Shown: positions 1 through 11,599, counted from the stretch's first letter. The stretch: DNA of 64,000 nucleotides from Leptobrachium leishanense (GCA_009667805.1 CM019063.1:88873877-88937876); one strand, 5' to 3'. Notes: a model not told the origin generated them from the letters alone. Numbers and translations: made by a program.

Positions 1-703
1 CATATAAAACCATACCAGTACACATAAAGAAACCCTGTTTTATAGGACAGATTATGCCCGCTTTCACTGTCTCTAAGACATTACCCAAGACACATATACA
101 CATCCCCAAACTCAAACGCAAGCGAGCCCTGACAGTTAAATCCTCTTACTACTGAAATGTTTTTCCTATCTCTGATGCCTGCTTTTGGTGTTGCTCGCTT
201 ATATACTAAACTAAACCTGATTGCTACAGAAGTAGATGATGCGTTCAATGCAACCCGAGGAGCCCTACAGTTGATTTCTTCAGAACAGGAACAGATAAGA
301 TTAGTCACATTGCAGAATAGAATGGCCCTTGACTACCTGCTAGCCGCAGAGGGAGGAGTTTGCACGAGAATAGGCTCCTCCTGCTGCTCCTGGATCCCTG
401 ATAATTCAGGGGCGATACACCATGAGTTAGACAACCTAGAGGAAGTCCAGTCCCATCTCTGGGAGAAGGCACGTGGTCTGTTCGATGGATGGGATTGGTC
501 CTTAGGTATTGGTTCCTGGCTAGGATCCATGGGTAAGAGTATTCTTGCTGGTCTGCTAGTGGTCCTAGTGATGATATTTTCCATTTACCTGATTTATAAG
601 GTGATCGGTTGTCTCTTCGACCGATGTGCCCAGCAACAGAATGGTAAGGGAGAATTAATACGTTTCATATGACGTATTGTCGCAGTTGCGACAAAAGGGA
701 GAG
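1..703 (+). pseudogene. Endogenous retrovirus env remnant (SU end and TM subunit)
   Basis: The open frame at 157-672 (171 codons) reads as a retroviral transmembrane envelope subunit. It has a heptad-rich ectodomain, a CX6CC disulfide motif (Cys69, Cys76, Cys77), the conserved segment just before it, a hydrophobic membrane anchor at about residues 128-154 and a short cytoplasmic tail ending at 672. The CX6CC motif is typical of gamma-type (class I) envelopes. Upstream, in a different frame, a basic Lys-Arg-Lys-Arg furin-type site is encoded at 114-125, so a frameshift at about 145-160 separates the SU end from TM. In-frame stops lie before 157, and the rest of env is outside the window. A polypurine tract and LTR follow directly. 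This is an old broken copy. Domestication cannot be judged because most of the gene is not in view. Confidence 0.8.
693..703 (+). other. Polypurine tract of the 5'-most ERV
   Basis: The purine run aaaagggagag lies immediately before the TG that opens the LTR. This is where plus-strand DNA synthesis is primed in retroviruses. Confidence 0.65.
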
Positions 704-704
704 T

Positions 705-2588
705 TGTTAGATATTAATTCTACTAATGAGATACGCTGCTAACTGTCTCTCTGAGTACTTGCTAACATTGACCATTAATCTAGTCTGGTCTTCTCTGCAT
801 CTAGGCCTTTTGCTCATGATTCCTAATTCTGCTTTTCTAATGATGTACCTTTGTTCTGCTGTCTCAGCTACATTTTGTTTTTCTGTACCTTGATCATTTC
901 TGCTCATCTCTCTATTGACATAACTTCATTTGACCGAGCCGATATTGATTTGTTCCCAAAAGACGAGTTCATGTCGACCTGACCAATGTTAATTGATAAC
1001 TTACTACGTGTGGTGATGGCATGCACTATTAATTAATCTAAGCCCCATCTCTTAACCACTTGAATGCTAAGGACGCGCTCAGCGCGTCCTCAGCATTCCC
1101 GCTGGTGTGCTGAGGACGCGCTGAGCGCGTCCTCACTTTGGGGTCAGCGTTCGGCCGGGTTCCGGCCGATCGCTGGCCCCTCCGGTGCGGGCTGACATCC
1201 TGGATGTCAGCCCGGCATCCGGACCAGCAGCCGCCATTATTAGGTGTCATCGCGGGGGCGCGATGACACCTAATTCAGGCGCCCCCCCCGCATGTGCGGA
1301 GGAGGCGCCTGAAAGGGAGGGGGGGAGGTCCTTCGGACCTCTCTCCCTCCCGATCGGTGGCTCTGCGGGGCTTAACCCAGGCATCATTTGGAAGGGCACA
1401 GCCTGCCCTTCCAAATGATGCCTGGCATTAACCCCTGGGGAGCTGGATCGCGAATCGGCGCTGAAAAGCGCCGGTTCGCGATCCTTTCCCGGAGCTGGCC
1501 GACATCTTGGATGTCGGCCAAGCTTCCAGGAACTCCCCCAGAGGACTGGCGTCATCGTGCGTAGCACGATGACGCCAGTCCTACAGTTAACCCCTAACTG
1601 CCACCAAGTGTGGAGATAGGGAGTTCCAATGAACTCCCTATCTCCCGATCCGTGGCAGTTAGGGGTTAAATTTTGATATGGTTGGATCGGCCAGAGCATG
1701 GCCGTTCCAACGATACCAAACATGAAAGTTAAAAATTTTGTAAAAAAAAAAAAAAAAGAAAAAGAAAAAAAAAAAAATTAAAAAAAAAAATTAAAAAAAA
1801 AAAATAAACACTTTTTTTTTATTTTTTTTGGTTTGTTAGTGTAGCAATATTGTTCCCATTTCAATTATAATGTGAACAATGATGCTGCACTAACGATTTT
1901 TGTATGCGGTGCGTTTGTTAAAAATAGTGTCATTTTCCCCAAAAAAAAATGTAACGAGACCCCATCTCTAATTTTTTTAACAAGCGCACCCCATACAAAA
2001 TATAACCGCAATTGCTCGCATGTTAAAATGTGGAAAAAAACACTTTACACATTGTAAATTATTGAAAATACATACTTTATTGCATTTTTTGTTATAATAT
2101 ACAGACATGACATAACGTATACATATAATAATGACATATTATGAATCTACCGAGTCTGACGGAAAGAACGATATATAATATGTCGGTGTCATATACTAAA
2201 ATAAGCCTTAAAAACACGTTTAAACATGATGCGCAAAACAGGTAAAAAATGACCTCAGCACAGGGGCGGGAAAAGCCTCAGCAGCGAAAGGGTTAATATA
2301 GTTTAATGCAATTAATCTATGCAATGTATGTTTCTGATTGGTGAGCTGCGTCTCACCCGATATTGTACCACCCTGTGTCCTCCCCATTACTCCCCTTCTC
2401 TTTTCCTGTATCCTCCCACCTGAATCCTTTAAAAGACCTATCTCAAGAATAAATCAACAGAATGATTGCACACGAGATACTGTCTGTTCGTGTCATTCCT
2501 TCTCCGATCGATCGCGTGGCGGCTGATACATAGAAGGCGAGGTGTGAAGATATGAAGATAGGTGTCGGGTCTTGAGACTCTTACAACA
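705..2588 (+). mobile_element. ERV 3' LTR interrupted by a MITE
   Basis: The LTR begins TGTTAGATAT directly after the polypurine tract and appears to end TTACAACA at 2588. Without the inserted MITE (1056-2292 plus one TTAA) it would be about 643 bp, a normal retroviral LTR size. The distal part has a TTTAAAAG TATA-like box near 2429 and an AATAAA polyadenylation signal near 2449, in the expected U3-R order. The 3' boundary is inferred from the TG...CA rule. The 5' partner and the target duplication are outside the window, so the ends cannot be confirmed. Confidence 0.65.
1056..2292 (+). mobile_element. piggyBac-type palindrome-rich MITE, copy 1
   Basis: The element is flanked by TTAA on both sides (1052-1055 and 2293-2296), the piggyBac target signature. 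Its ends are imperfect inverted repeats: CCACTTGAATGCTAAGG at the start, and CCCTTTCGCTGCTGAGG read inward from the end. The first 670 bp is a run of about a dozen consecutive hairpins, such as aggacgcgct/agcgcgtcct and the 34 bp one at 1240-1273. An A-rich and T-rich block follows, then an AT-rich tail. There is no transposase frame. A copy about 95% similar lies at 22,219-23,451. It inserted into the ERV LTR. Confidence 0.85.
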
Positions 2589-2833
2589 GCCAACGTTAAC
2601 GCTCACACAGGTGAGCGCTAACGTTAGCGTTAGGAAAGTAATAGGGTCCTTAATGTTTAGGCCTATGTGGCTATGTGTGTTTATACACTGAAAGGCCAGA
2701 TTATTATGACCACCTGACTTTTTTATGCAAATTAGCTATAATTTCACGCTGATGTTGCTAGAGGGCCAGACCATTTTAAATAGGGAAGCAGGTTTTTTAC
2801 CAAGACAGTAGAAGTGATTTTTTTTCTGAAGAT

Positions 2834-3936
2834 ATGGGTAAACAACGCGATTTAACAGCCTTCGAATGTGGAATGATTGTTGGCGCTTGGAGCCATGGAA
2901 CGAGTATCAGCAAAACAGCAGAATTCGTTAGATGTTCAAGAGCAGCTGTTGTTAAAGTGTTTAAAGACTGGACTGTCAGCCGAAAATCTGAGTCTGAATG
3001 TGCGAATTGTGGCCGTCAGCGACTAGTCACTGTTAGGGCAGAACGGAGAGTGGCAAGACTGGTACAAGACAACAGAAGGGCAACAATGCATCAAATTACT
3101 GCAGATCTTAATCAGGGATCCTCTCAAATGATCTCTGAACTCATTGTTCGCCATACACTGCATCGTATGGGATATGGAAGCCGAAGGCCTGTTCGTACAC
3201 CTTTGCAGTCTGCAGTTAACAAGATAAAAAGTCTCCAATTCACACAGGAACACAAGGATTGGACAGTCGAGCATTGGAAAAAAGTCATGTGGTCCGATGA
3301 ATCACGTTTCCAGTTGCATCATGCAGATGGAAGAGTGAGAATTTGGCAGAAACAGCATGAACGCATGCACCCCACATGCATGAGTACAACCGTTCAAGCT
3401 GGTGGGGGCAGTGTTATGGTTTGGGGCCCAACGTCTGAATAGCACAACATACCAAAGCATCGCTGTAACAATTCAATGTTCTTGAAGCCAGGACATACTT
3501 TAAAACAAGAGAAATCTCAATGTATCCTTCCTGGTAAAATCCTTTATAAATAAATAAATAAATCGCTGCTGATCAAGTTCATCCTATCATGTGGATGGTG
3601 TATCCCAATGGAGATGGCTTCTTCCAACAAGACAATGCGCCATGCCACGGTGCTCGTTTTGTGCAGTAGTGGTTTCAAGAACATGAGGGAGAATTTACCT
3701 TGCTTAGTTGGCCCCCACAATCACCAGATCTCAATCCAATTGAGCTTTTGTGGGATGAAGTTGAAAGAGCCATCAGGCAGATGGTTCCACAACCATCAAA
3801 TTTCACAGAACTGGACAGTGCTATTCATCAGGCATGGTGTCAGATTCCTCGCGTCAGCTTTCAACATCTCGTGGAGTCAATGCCAAGAAGAATCGTTGCA
3901 GTTTTGAAGGCAAAAGGTGGCCCAACGAAATACTGA
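2834..3936 (+). pseudogene. Tc1-like transposase, broken
   Basis: Residues 1-203 (2834-3442) carry the paired-like helix-turn-helix DNA-binding region and the first catalytic Asp, in a WSDESRFQ context. The frame then meets a deletion near 3428 and a retroposed insert at 3466-3561, and resumes in pieces. The second catalytic Asp (QDNAPCH) is encoded near 3633-3655 and is followed by an in-frame stop. The final Glu block (SPDLNPIELLWDE) lies near 3720-3760 in a frame ending GGPTKY at 3936. Such a protein would cut and paste its element at TA sites, but this copy cannot make it. The start ATG at 2834 matches the usual Tc1 N-terminus. Confidence 0.88.
3466..3561 (+). mobile_element. Short retroposed LINE/SINE 3' tail (copy 1)
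   Basis: A 96 bp insert ends in an (AAAT)n tail and is flanked by ATCGCTG on both sides (3459-3465 and 3562-3568), a target duplication. The core runs from about aggacatact to cctttataaataa. The same core occurs inverted at 16,655-16,738 and 44,967-45,036. The parent element is not recognised. Confidence 0.7.
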
Positions 3937-3970
3937 CAGGGGGGTCATAATAATCTGGCCACTCAGTGTA

Positions 3971-6112
3971 TATATCTATGTGTGTATGTGTAAATGTGTG
4001 TATGTATGTTTGTATAGATACTGTATGAGTAGAAAGATGTATAAAATTCATTGAAATTTAATTGTAATTTATCTCAGTAGGAAGCCTTTGGGCAAATCTT
4101 AATGGGAAGGTTTATTGTCCAGCAGGACTAGCAAAGAGCCCATCCATCTAGCAAATCCATCCAGCTAGCTGCGATATTAATAGCATTGGTGAGGGAATTT
4201 ATTCCTCTTCTCTCTAAGCTCTCAGCAATTAACAAACATCGGTTAGTCAGAGAAGAACAGGGTGAAGACAGACTAGAGAAATGTATCAGGACAGTGATAT
4301 ACAATAATATCTTCACCATGAACCTTTGAACTGTATTCTGAACTCTAAAGATGTAACTATGAGTTTGCTTTTGACTGCTCTAGTTTTAATCAAGCAACGA
4401 TGGATTAAATCCAGAGAACTAAGGTAGATCAACTATGGTGAATTAACTATTTAGGCAAATTTCATCTTCGTTCACCTTAGTTTTCATCATTGGTCCCATC
4501 ATTGTTTCTCCTGAAGTTGGTCTTTATAAATATCAGCGTTGTTTCAGTAGAAGTTGTGTAGAGTTGTTTTTTCCAGTGGTTGCACCTCAGATTCTAACAG
4601 AGTTGAATGACGATTACAACTTTAAAATTGCTGAAGCACATTCACGATAGTTGCAAGTCAAAGTGGAACAATGGTAAATGGAGAATAATCACAGTTGACT
4701 CCTTCTAAGGAAGAATAACATAAGTTATCTTTGTTCAGGCATTCAGCATTGTTCAATGATGGTTGCAGCGAGCTTCTCTGGATAGCTGAAGTCTGCCATT
4801 TTTGCAACAACAAGGGTCTATTATAGAGTTTTAAAGACCTGAACAGAGACCAATTATATCAGTTTATATCGTAATGGAGCTGGAGTTAAGGAGCCACAAA
4901 CACCTAATGGCTTGTTTTTATATCTTTGCAGCCCCATAACATTGAGCATAATAGAAAAGGCACCTAGATGTCTAAATAACTGTAAGGGTTGGGGAGGAGG
5001 GAGCAGGAACCAGGTGCAGAAAAATCCAAAGCGAGGTACAGTTAAGGGATGGCATACAATCAGGCAAAATGGTAAGAATACTGAAGGTACTAGCACTTGA
5101 CAGTGATGTGAGGCTGTGGCACTGTTGAAACAAGCAGCAGAGCATTTATGCGCAGATAAGGTGGTCACGCTCCACTGGACCGTGATGTTTCTCTTTCCCA
5201 TTTGCTCCCACCTGGGATGGTAGCCCTTCCCACAGCTGGTCCCAGTATTTGTCAGTTAGCGCCTCTGCCACACCTCTCGACTCTTCATAGAGGATTCCTT
5301 GTCCTTTGTGCCATCTTGGATCACACTCTCCGAGCCGTGCCCAAGGTAACAGGTCCTGGCACTGTGGCAGGCTCCCATCTATGCACAGCGTATTTTTTTA
5401 ATAAGTAGTAGAATGTTTTAGATGCCGTATGTATCCATTTCAATGTCTCAGACACTATCAACATTAGTTTTGTCATAATGAAAAAATCATGTCTATAAAC
5501 ATCACGTACAGTACAGTAAATACAGGGCTGGATTTGCATCTCAGGAGTCTGTAGGCACAGAAATGTGTAGCGCCCCTTTAGCTGGGGGCCCCCCCAATAA
5601 AAAAGCAGAAACGTGCCAAAATGACTTTTTAAATTGGCGATTTGGGGACAAACTAAAACATTTTAAAAAAATGATAAAAGACTGAAAAACTGTTTCTCTT
5701 TGCGTTCAGATCAAAAGGGGCAGAATCTGTTGTTTTAGTTGAGTTAGTGCAGTGGCATTGTTTGTTTTATATGTAAAATCATTTATTGCCTCTGCTGTTG
5801 AACAGAGAAAAAAAAAAATTTTGCATTTACTTTTTTAAAAAATATATATTTTTACACATTACATGTCATGTTTGGTATCATTGTAAAGACCAGACTCTGA
5901 CCTTTCCAATGACACCTCACTTAACCATGTGCAGTGTACAATTCAGAGATGCAGGGTTTCAAAGGCCCCTTGTCTCTCCTCACTGCAGTGCCACGAGTAT
6001 ACAGCATTCCGTATTTCTATATGAAAATGGGATTTGAATTGTTAACTAGTAAAAACATTTTAAATTGTGATCACTCTTCCCAGAACCCTAGATGTATAAC
6101 ATACAAGCAATG
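3971..6112. other. No gene recognised
   Basis: I see no coding, RNA or clear mobile feature, only short open frames with no recognisable domain. The stretch at about 5,850-5,915 carries a TTTGGTATC...CCAATG inverted pair like the hairpin shared by the TTAA-flanked MITEs, so an eroded MITE may lie at 5,560-5,960. Confidence 0.5.
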
Positions 6113-6120
6113 CTGTAGAC

Positions 6121-6304
6121 CACTGGTTCCCAACCACGGTCCTCAAGTACCCCCAACAGGCCATATTTTACAGATAGCTCAAGCACAGCACAGGTGACAT
6201 GATTTGCTGCCCAGTGATTGCAGGATTCAGTTTGCACTTCCCCAAGGCAATCCTCAAAACCTGTCCTGCTAGGGGTACTTGAGGACCGCGGTTGGGAACC
6301 ACTG
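6121..6304. mobile_element. hAT-type MITE, copy 1
   Basis: A 184 bp element has terminal inverted repeats (CACTGGTTCCCAACC at the left; CAGTGGTTCCCAACC read inward from the right) extending about 34 bp with few mismatches. It is flanked by 8 bp duplications ctgtagac / ctgtaaac (one mismatch). Eight-base target duplications and CAGNGGTTC ends are hAT hallmarks. A second copy lies at 36,554-36,735. Confidence 0.85.
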
Positions 6305-6312
6305 CTGTAAAC

Positions 6313-7623
6313 CATGAGGAGAGCGTGTGCTGTCACTTACAGTCTGTCATGACCCATGCCCGAGGGCATGGAAGGCTCTGTGCCTGCTCAGCACCTGGTG
6401 TGACATGAACCCTGAAAACATCTTTCTTGCATCTGACTTTGCAGTAGTTAATAGTGTTACCATGATGCTCTGAACTTTGGCTTGTCTTTTATTGCCTTCC
6501 CATCATGATTTCAGTGTTCCCCATTGAGAGCATTTCCACCACTTTATACCTATCATGAGTCCCCATTTGATTCTGCCCTGTATTGTACTTGTCTGTTGTT
6601 AGTTCTATGTTCCTCACACCTACCTTTACTAAATCCCTATCTTCAACCAATTCCCTGCTTGTTGTGTCTTTGTCCCCTGCATCCTGGCCTCTTACCCACA
6701 ACCTTTTACCATTAACCTGGCACAGTCCTTCTAGAAAGATAAACATGGCCAAAATGGAATTGGAATACCAGGAAGAAAAGCAAAAGGCATTTTTTAAAAA
6801 TTTTGAACACAGCTGGAATGTGTGTACATATTGATGGCAAGTAACGAGTTAATATTACTGCCTAACGACAGACCCCCATAACTCTCAGACGTCTGTTTTT
6901 GCTTTTTTATATTCTTGATAAAAATTATCGACTTTTAGGTGACTATGAACCACGGTAAATGCACCACCCCACATGTTTTACACTCTACTTTATATAAAAA
7001 TATCACATAATTTGTATAATTTATATTCTGGAGGAACAATCACTAGCTTCTCCCTATGCAAATAACCTTCCATTGCTTCCAAGATTTGTTACCATGAATT
7101 TTACTAACGTCATCAGTTTTATTCAGTCAATATCATAATGATTTATGTTATCTGCTGTAATCCAGTGGATGTGAAAGCAGGGAAGACTTCATGCAGCTAA
7201 GTGTAACTTTCCCTAACGGGGATAAATTATATTGTGTCTCCATTATGAAGTGTCCATTTATATTATGTGTATCTTCTGATTAAACCTTTTCACTGTAAGG
7301 ATCCACAATTTTTCTCACCATCAAGAAGAAATAGGTGTATGTCCCAGAGGTAGAAGGTATTTTTCCAATTTTAAGCAATGGTGACATATTTAATGGGGAG
7401 TCGACCCGTTGTACTCAAAATTAGATTTTGCATATCTATGAAATTCTTTTCTTATAGCTCTGTATAATCATTTCTTAAGGGTTGATTCCCACAAAATGTG
7501 CAACTGAAAGGATATAGAACAATGTTGATCTTTTTTTCCGTTTATTCTTTGCTGAGCATAGCAGGATTTGAATACATTCCAAATTCTTAAGAATATCACA
7601 TGTAATATGTAAGGTGTTTGTGT
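6313..7623. other. No gene recognised
   Basis: AT-rich unique-looking sequence with no supported gene, RNA or repeat structure. Confidence 0.5.
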
Positions 7624-9052
7624 ATATGTTACGGTTAAAGCCTGAAGTGCGGTTAATCCTAAAATTACCCGGGTAATCCTGACATTACCCAAAACGGCCG
7701 GGTAAAGCTGCAAAAAAATGAAAAAATTTGGACCTGGGTAATTTTAGGACTAACCACTTCCTCCTACAGTGCCCCAAGTACTCAGCACTGAGGGAAACTC
7801 ACTTCCAGAGACTCTCCTCTCTCATCCCGGACTTCACCTCTATAGAAGAGACGAGGAAACTCCACATCATACTGGGAGAAGAGGAGCCGGCGGTGAAAAT
7901 ATATGCCCAATACGTCACAGAATGTCACAGACTGAGAGGAACATGAGAGATCCTGGACTTATAAATCCCCAAAACGGACTCGCCCCCACCCCCCTTCACA
8001 TTATCCCTTACCCCTGATAATGTCCATGGACTTGCCCATTCCCCCCCATATATATATGTCCCACTACCCCCCCCCCTCCTCCCCATATGCTTTGGCAATG
8101 CTAAAATGTATTTGGTCCTGCCAATAAAGCTTATTTTGATTTGATTTGATTTGACTAACCAACTGCCCTTGGGTAACAGTCTGGAAGAGCTGAAAAATTT
8201 GCACTTTACCCGGATGATCTGCAGACTGTCCAACCCCTTGTGGTTAAAACCAAATTGTGTTATCACTCAGATAAAAGTCTGAAGCTTCACCCGGGTAATC
8301 TGAGGACTATCCACAGCTTCACCTGGGTAATCTGCAGAGTATCCAACCCGTCTTGGGTAAAAGTGAATTTTGGTATTATCCATGAAAATGTCTAAAGACA
8401 AACATTAGAATGTATTGCGGATATAATGAATATACAGAGTAACAGGACATGTGTCTTACTGTATATGAATGTGAAAGAGTTACATGATCTTTATTATGTG
8501 TCATATGTGCTTATATATCATTTATAAAACATTATAACCATCAAGTTACTCTTTATATAATATCTTTATCTTCACAAATAAATTTTCAGACAATTAACGC
8601 ACAGAGTAACATGACGGTTATTTAGTGTGGTTTGTGACTGTGGATACAATTTGGTTAAAAAGAAAAAACACAATTTTGTTATCAGTCAGATAATAGTTTG
8701 TAGCTTTACCCGGGTAATCCACGGAATTCAGTCAACTGTAACCTGCTGAAAACCCAAGAAAAGCGGAGCACCCAGAGGCGTTTGGATACTTTGCAGTTTA
8801 CCCAGATAAAGTCCAATGTTTCATTGCACATCACACTTTATCCAGCAACACTAGGGTAATGTGGGTTTTACCCGGGTGAAACAGTGCAGAAAACCAGAGT
8901 GCCCAAAGGCCTCTGGATACTTTGCAGATTACCCGGATAAAGTCTGAAATTTCATTTCACTTTGGACTTTTACTAATGACGCCTGGGTAATGTCAGGATT
9001 ACCCGGGTAATCCTAGGATTAACCGCACTTCCGTCTTTAACCGTAACATATA
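7624..9052. mobile_element. Long-TIR DNA element with internal ACCCGGGTAA repeats
   Basis: The first and last roughly 62 bp are near-perfect inverted repeats: TGTTACGGTTAAAG, then a GTGCGGTTAATCCTA stretch, then ACCCGGGTAATCCTGACATT. About 1.02 kb remains after removing the nested LINE at 7,757-8,152. The interior repeats the theme a/tacccgggtaatc many times in both orientations (for example near 8,290, 8,325, 8,710, 8,870 and 8,930). It has no transposase frame. The flanks are TA-rich, so the target duplication (probably TA) is not certain. Superfamily unknown. Confidence 0.75.
7757..8152 (+). mobile_element. 5'-truncated non-LTR retrotransposon 3' end
   Basis: A 396 bp insert is flanked by the 9 bp duplication GACTAACCA (7748-7756 and 8153-8161), the signature of target-primed reverse transcription. 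The open frame to 7,946 ends in the HFLLQCPKYSALRETHF...LGEEEPAVKIYAQYVTECHRLR region, which resembles the extreme C-terminus of vertebrate LINE ORF2 proteins. After a C-rich 3' UTR there is an AATAAA at about 8,123 and a (TTTGA)n tail. Clade not assigned. Confidence 0.8.
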
Positions 9053-9059
9053 TATTGTC

Positions 9060-9487
9060 ATATAGTTAGTCACTGGAGGCAGATATCGGTGCTTTGATTT
9101 CTTGCTTTATTGTGCAGCCACTGAAGGGTAAAACATCACAAATACATAATAAACAAAATACAAAATAAACACCTACTCCTGGATGAGGAGGCTAACTTCA
9201 CATTGGAACAGACCTATCTAACATGGCGGGCGACTAAGATGTTTGCCAACCTATAAAAGTAAAATCTTTTATACCTTCCTCCGAGGTTTAGGATTAGGTT
9301 TTCCTCCCTCTGCACCCTGCTCACAAGACTGCACACTGAGGGAACCACGCACACACCTCCTTTAAAAAGAGCAGGGAAATCCTAATTAGGCCTTAGCTGT
9401 CAGTTAACCCTTTAGGGAAAAAGGGAGTCTTCCATCTACCGGCTGATAAATATGGTCTACCACCCTGCCCCTAATCACACTGTTACA
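9060..9487 (-). mobile_element. Probable solo LTR (copy 1)
   Basis: Read on the minus strand it begins TGTAACAGTGTGATTAGGGG, has a TTTTTAAAGG TATA-like box and an AATAAA near its far end. That order matches an LTR. A second diverged copy lies at 14,670-15,062. No internal retroelement sequence flanks either copy. The far boundary is approximate. Confidence 0.5.
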
Positions 9488-9489
9488 CA

Positions 9490-9885
9490 ATAAACAGTAT
9501 CTCACAGAAGTTAGTACACCTCTCCCATTTTTGTAAATATTTTATTATATCTTTTCATGTGACAACACTGTAGAAATTACACTTTGTTACAATGTAAAGT
9601 AGAGAGTGTACAGCTTGTATAACAGTGTAAATTTGCTGTCCCCTCAAAATAACTCAGCACACAATCATTAATGTCTAAACTGCTGCCAACAAAAGGGAGT
9701 ACACCCCTAAGTGAAAATGTCCAAATAGGGCACAAAGTGTCAATATTTTGTTTGGCCAGCACTGCCTTAAGCCTCTTGGGCGTGGAGTACAACAGAGCTC
9801 CACAGTTGCCACTTGAGTCCTCTTCCACTCCTCCATGATGACATCACAGAGCTGGTGCATGTTAGAGACAGTTTAAGTCTCCACC
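9490..9885 (-). mobile_element. Tc1-like element fragment with transposase C-terminus
   Basis: The segment starts acagtatctcacagaag, a Tc1-type end. On the minus strand it encodes the C-terminal part of a Tc1 transposase (HQLCDVIMEEWKRTQVAT at about 9,800-9,860, with later frameshifts toward ALFGHF). The catalytic core and the other terminus are missing. This matches a Tc1 family widespread in fish, lampreys and amphibians (from memory, not searched). Confidence 0.75.
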
Positions 9886-10496
9886 TCTAGAGGTAAGAAC
9901 ATAGCAGGGAGCTATTGGACCCTCACTAAGAGGATGACATTGCCAACTTTCCGAACACTGAGGTTTCCTGTTCTAGGATAACACTAATTTCGTCAGGTGT
10001 TTTGAGATACGAAATAGAGGATTAAATCAAATCAGGTTTTAAATACAACAACCCATATCTAAACAATACTTAACACAAACATATTAAGAAATCTAAAACC
10101 AGGATTGTGACATTTACAACAGCAGAGGTTTTCATATTAGCAAGTGGAGCTTTAGTGTGGGGGGCAATGTTTCTATGATATGGTGTGGTGAAAACTTGCT
10201 CCAAACTCCCTCCTTCCCTCCTGCCCAAATACCCTACTTGCTAAGCACCTGCCCTAACCTCCCTAGTAGCAACCTCCCTCCCACCCAGTCCTCAACCTAA
10301 TTCTATAGCTTTCCTTTTCAAGTGTTTCCACTTCTGTCTGATCACCTCTCTCAAACCAAAGTATTTTCTATCTCCTGCAATGTTTGCTATACTTATTCAG
10401 TCATCCAACTTCACACTCCCCTAGCTCCCTTTTGTCTCTCACTCTTTTAATTCCTTTAAATTCTATGCTCCTGGGATGTCCGGGAGAGCACTCATA
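9886..10496. other. No gene recognised
   Basis: A pyrimidine-rich stretch (10,200-10,470) follows AT-rich sequence. I see no supported feature. Confidence 0.45.
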
Positions 10497-11595
10497 AAAG
10501 ACAGACAATTATCCTATGGTTATTCACTAACCTCCGAACTTGCCACAGAATTTTGGGGCAATTTGTCTATTTACAAAGTTTTCGATTCGCCAAATACTGG
10601 CGAATTGACAGCAAACTACGCCGCAATTCGTCGCAATTCAGCGGCACAGAATTTGCCCCTTAGAAGACTATCGTGTCATATAGTTACAGAGCGCCGAACT
10701 GCACTGAAATTCCGACAAAATGCCCTGATTTTCAGTGTTTGAGTTTGCCAGGTTTAAACAGGCAAATCCAATAGGATTCAATGTAAAGCGCACTATCTTT
10801 TTGAAAAAAGATTTAAAGACCATTTTTTCTTCTTGTTTTCAGCAAAAAAGGCTTTTTACGTAATCATTTTTTTTTAGAAGAGTTTTCTTATATTTTTTTC
10901 TTGTGTTTCTTAAACAAAACGATCTTTTTGAAAAAAAAATTAAAACCCATTTTGTCTTTTTATTTCCAGCAAATAATCCTTTTTACTTAATTATTTTTAG
11001 AAGACTTTTTTAAATATTTTTCTAGTGTTTAACCAAATTTTTGTTTCCCAATTTTTAAAAAAGCAGTTTTTTTTAGTCTGTAACAGACTTCTTATTTTTT
11101 AAAGGACTTTTATCAGTTAGACACATTTTAATAAATTTTTTATTGGTTTAAACACCTATTAGGAGAATGGGAGCGTTATTCATGGGGTTATTCAGAGAGA
11201 GGTGAAAACCAGGAGAATTGGCAGGAGAAGAGAACAATCTAGACCACAAAGCCGATTTGGAAAGTGAGATAAATGGGAGAATTTTTCTGGTTTGGCTATT
11301 TGACCTAGAATTTTCACTTCTCCAATCATTCTCCTGGTTTTCATCTTTCTCTGAATAACCCTGTTAGTTTTTTGGGGTTTTTCTTTTGCAGTTCGGCGGT
11401 GGAATTTGCTAATGCCAATTCTGTTCATCCGATAATTGCTTTGTCGAATCCAATTTCGACTAAATACAGTGACCGTTTGCGAAATAGTGAATTCACTGTA
11501 TTTTCATCCAAAAGGGATCGCCGAAGTACGGCAAAAATGAAAGCACCGAAATTAAAGGAAAATTCATTGCTTTGAGAATAGATCCTTATGTTAGT
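10497..11595. repeat. MITE-like region rich in GAATTCG/CGAAT motifs
   Basis: The left part (10,497-10,760) and right part (11,380-11,580) are rich in cgaatt, gccgaac and ttcggcg motifs of the kind found in the family at 12,828-13,718. AT-rich filler lies between. No precise termini were found. A smaller MITE is nested at 11,184-11,363. Confidence 0.4.
11184..11363. mobile_element. Short TIR MITE (copy 1)
   Basis: A foldback of about 180 bp with ends GGGGTTATTCAGAGAGAGGTG and its inverse ...CTCTGAATAACCC. The arms (caggagaa...ttctcctg) pair across most of the element. A related copy at 33,535-33,712 shares the centre, gaacaatctagacc...gaatttttctggtttggc. Confidence 0.75.
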
Positions 11596-11599
11596 TATT

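Larger units (their letters stand above)
2686..3968 (+). mobile_element. Tc1/mariner transposon A (decayed)
   Basis: The ends are inverted repeats. The left begins CACTGAAAGGCCAGATTATT and the right, read inward, begins CACTGAGTGGCCAGATTATT. Both are flanked by TA (2684-2685 and 3969-3970), the Tc1 target dinucleotide. The length is about 1.28 kb, usual for Tc1 after allowing for one insertion and a small deletion. It encodes one broken transposase on the plus strand. Confidence 0.9.

Noticed and set aside
157..672. A domesticated (syncytin-like) envelope gene
   Set aside because: Upstream frame is broken, only the TM part is present, and the LTR is interrupted. No sign of a maintained full-length frame.
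1060..1730. Hairpin series as transcription terminators or a cluster of small RNAs
   Set aside because: No U-tracts follow the stems, no associated genes, and the TTAA-flanked element explains the segment. Small RNA output cannot be judged from sequence.
7100..7120. Other CTGATGA strings (for example minus strand near 7,107, 12,640, 13,990, 16,237) as hammerheads
   Set aside because: None is followed by a stem and GAAA core.
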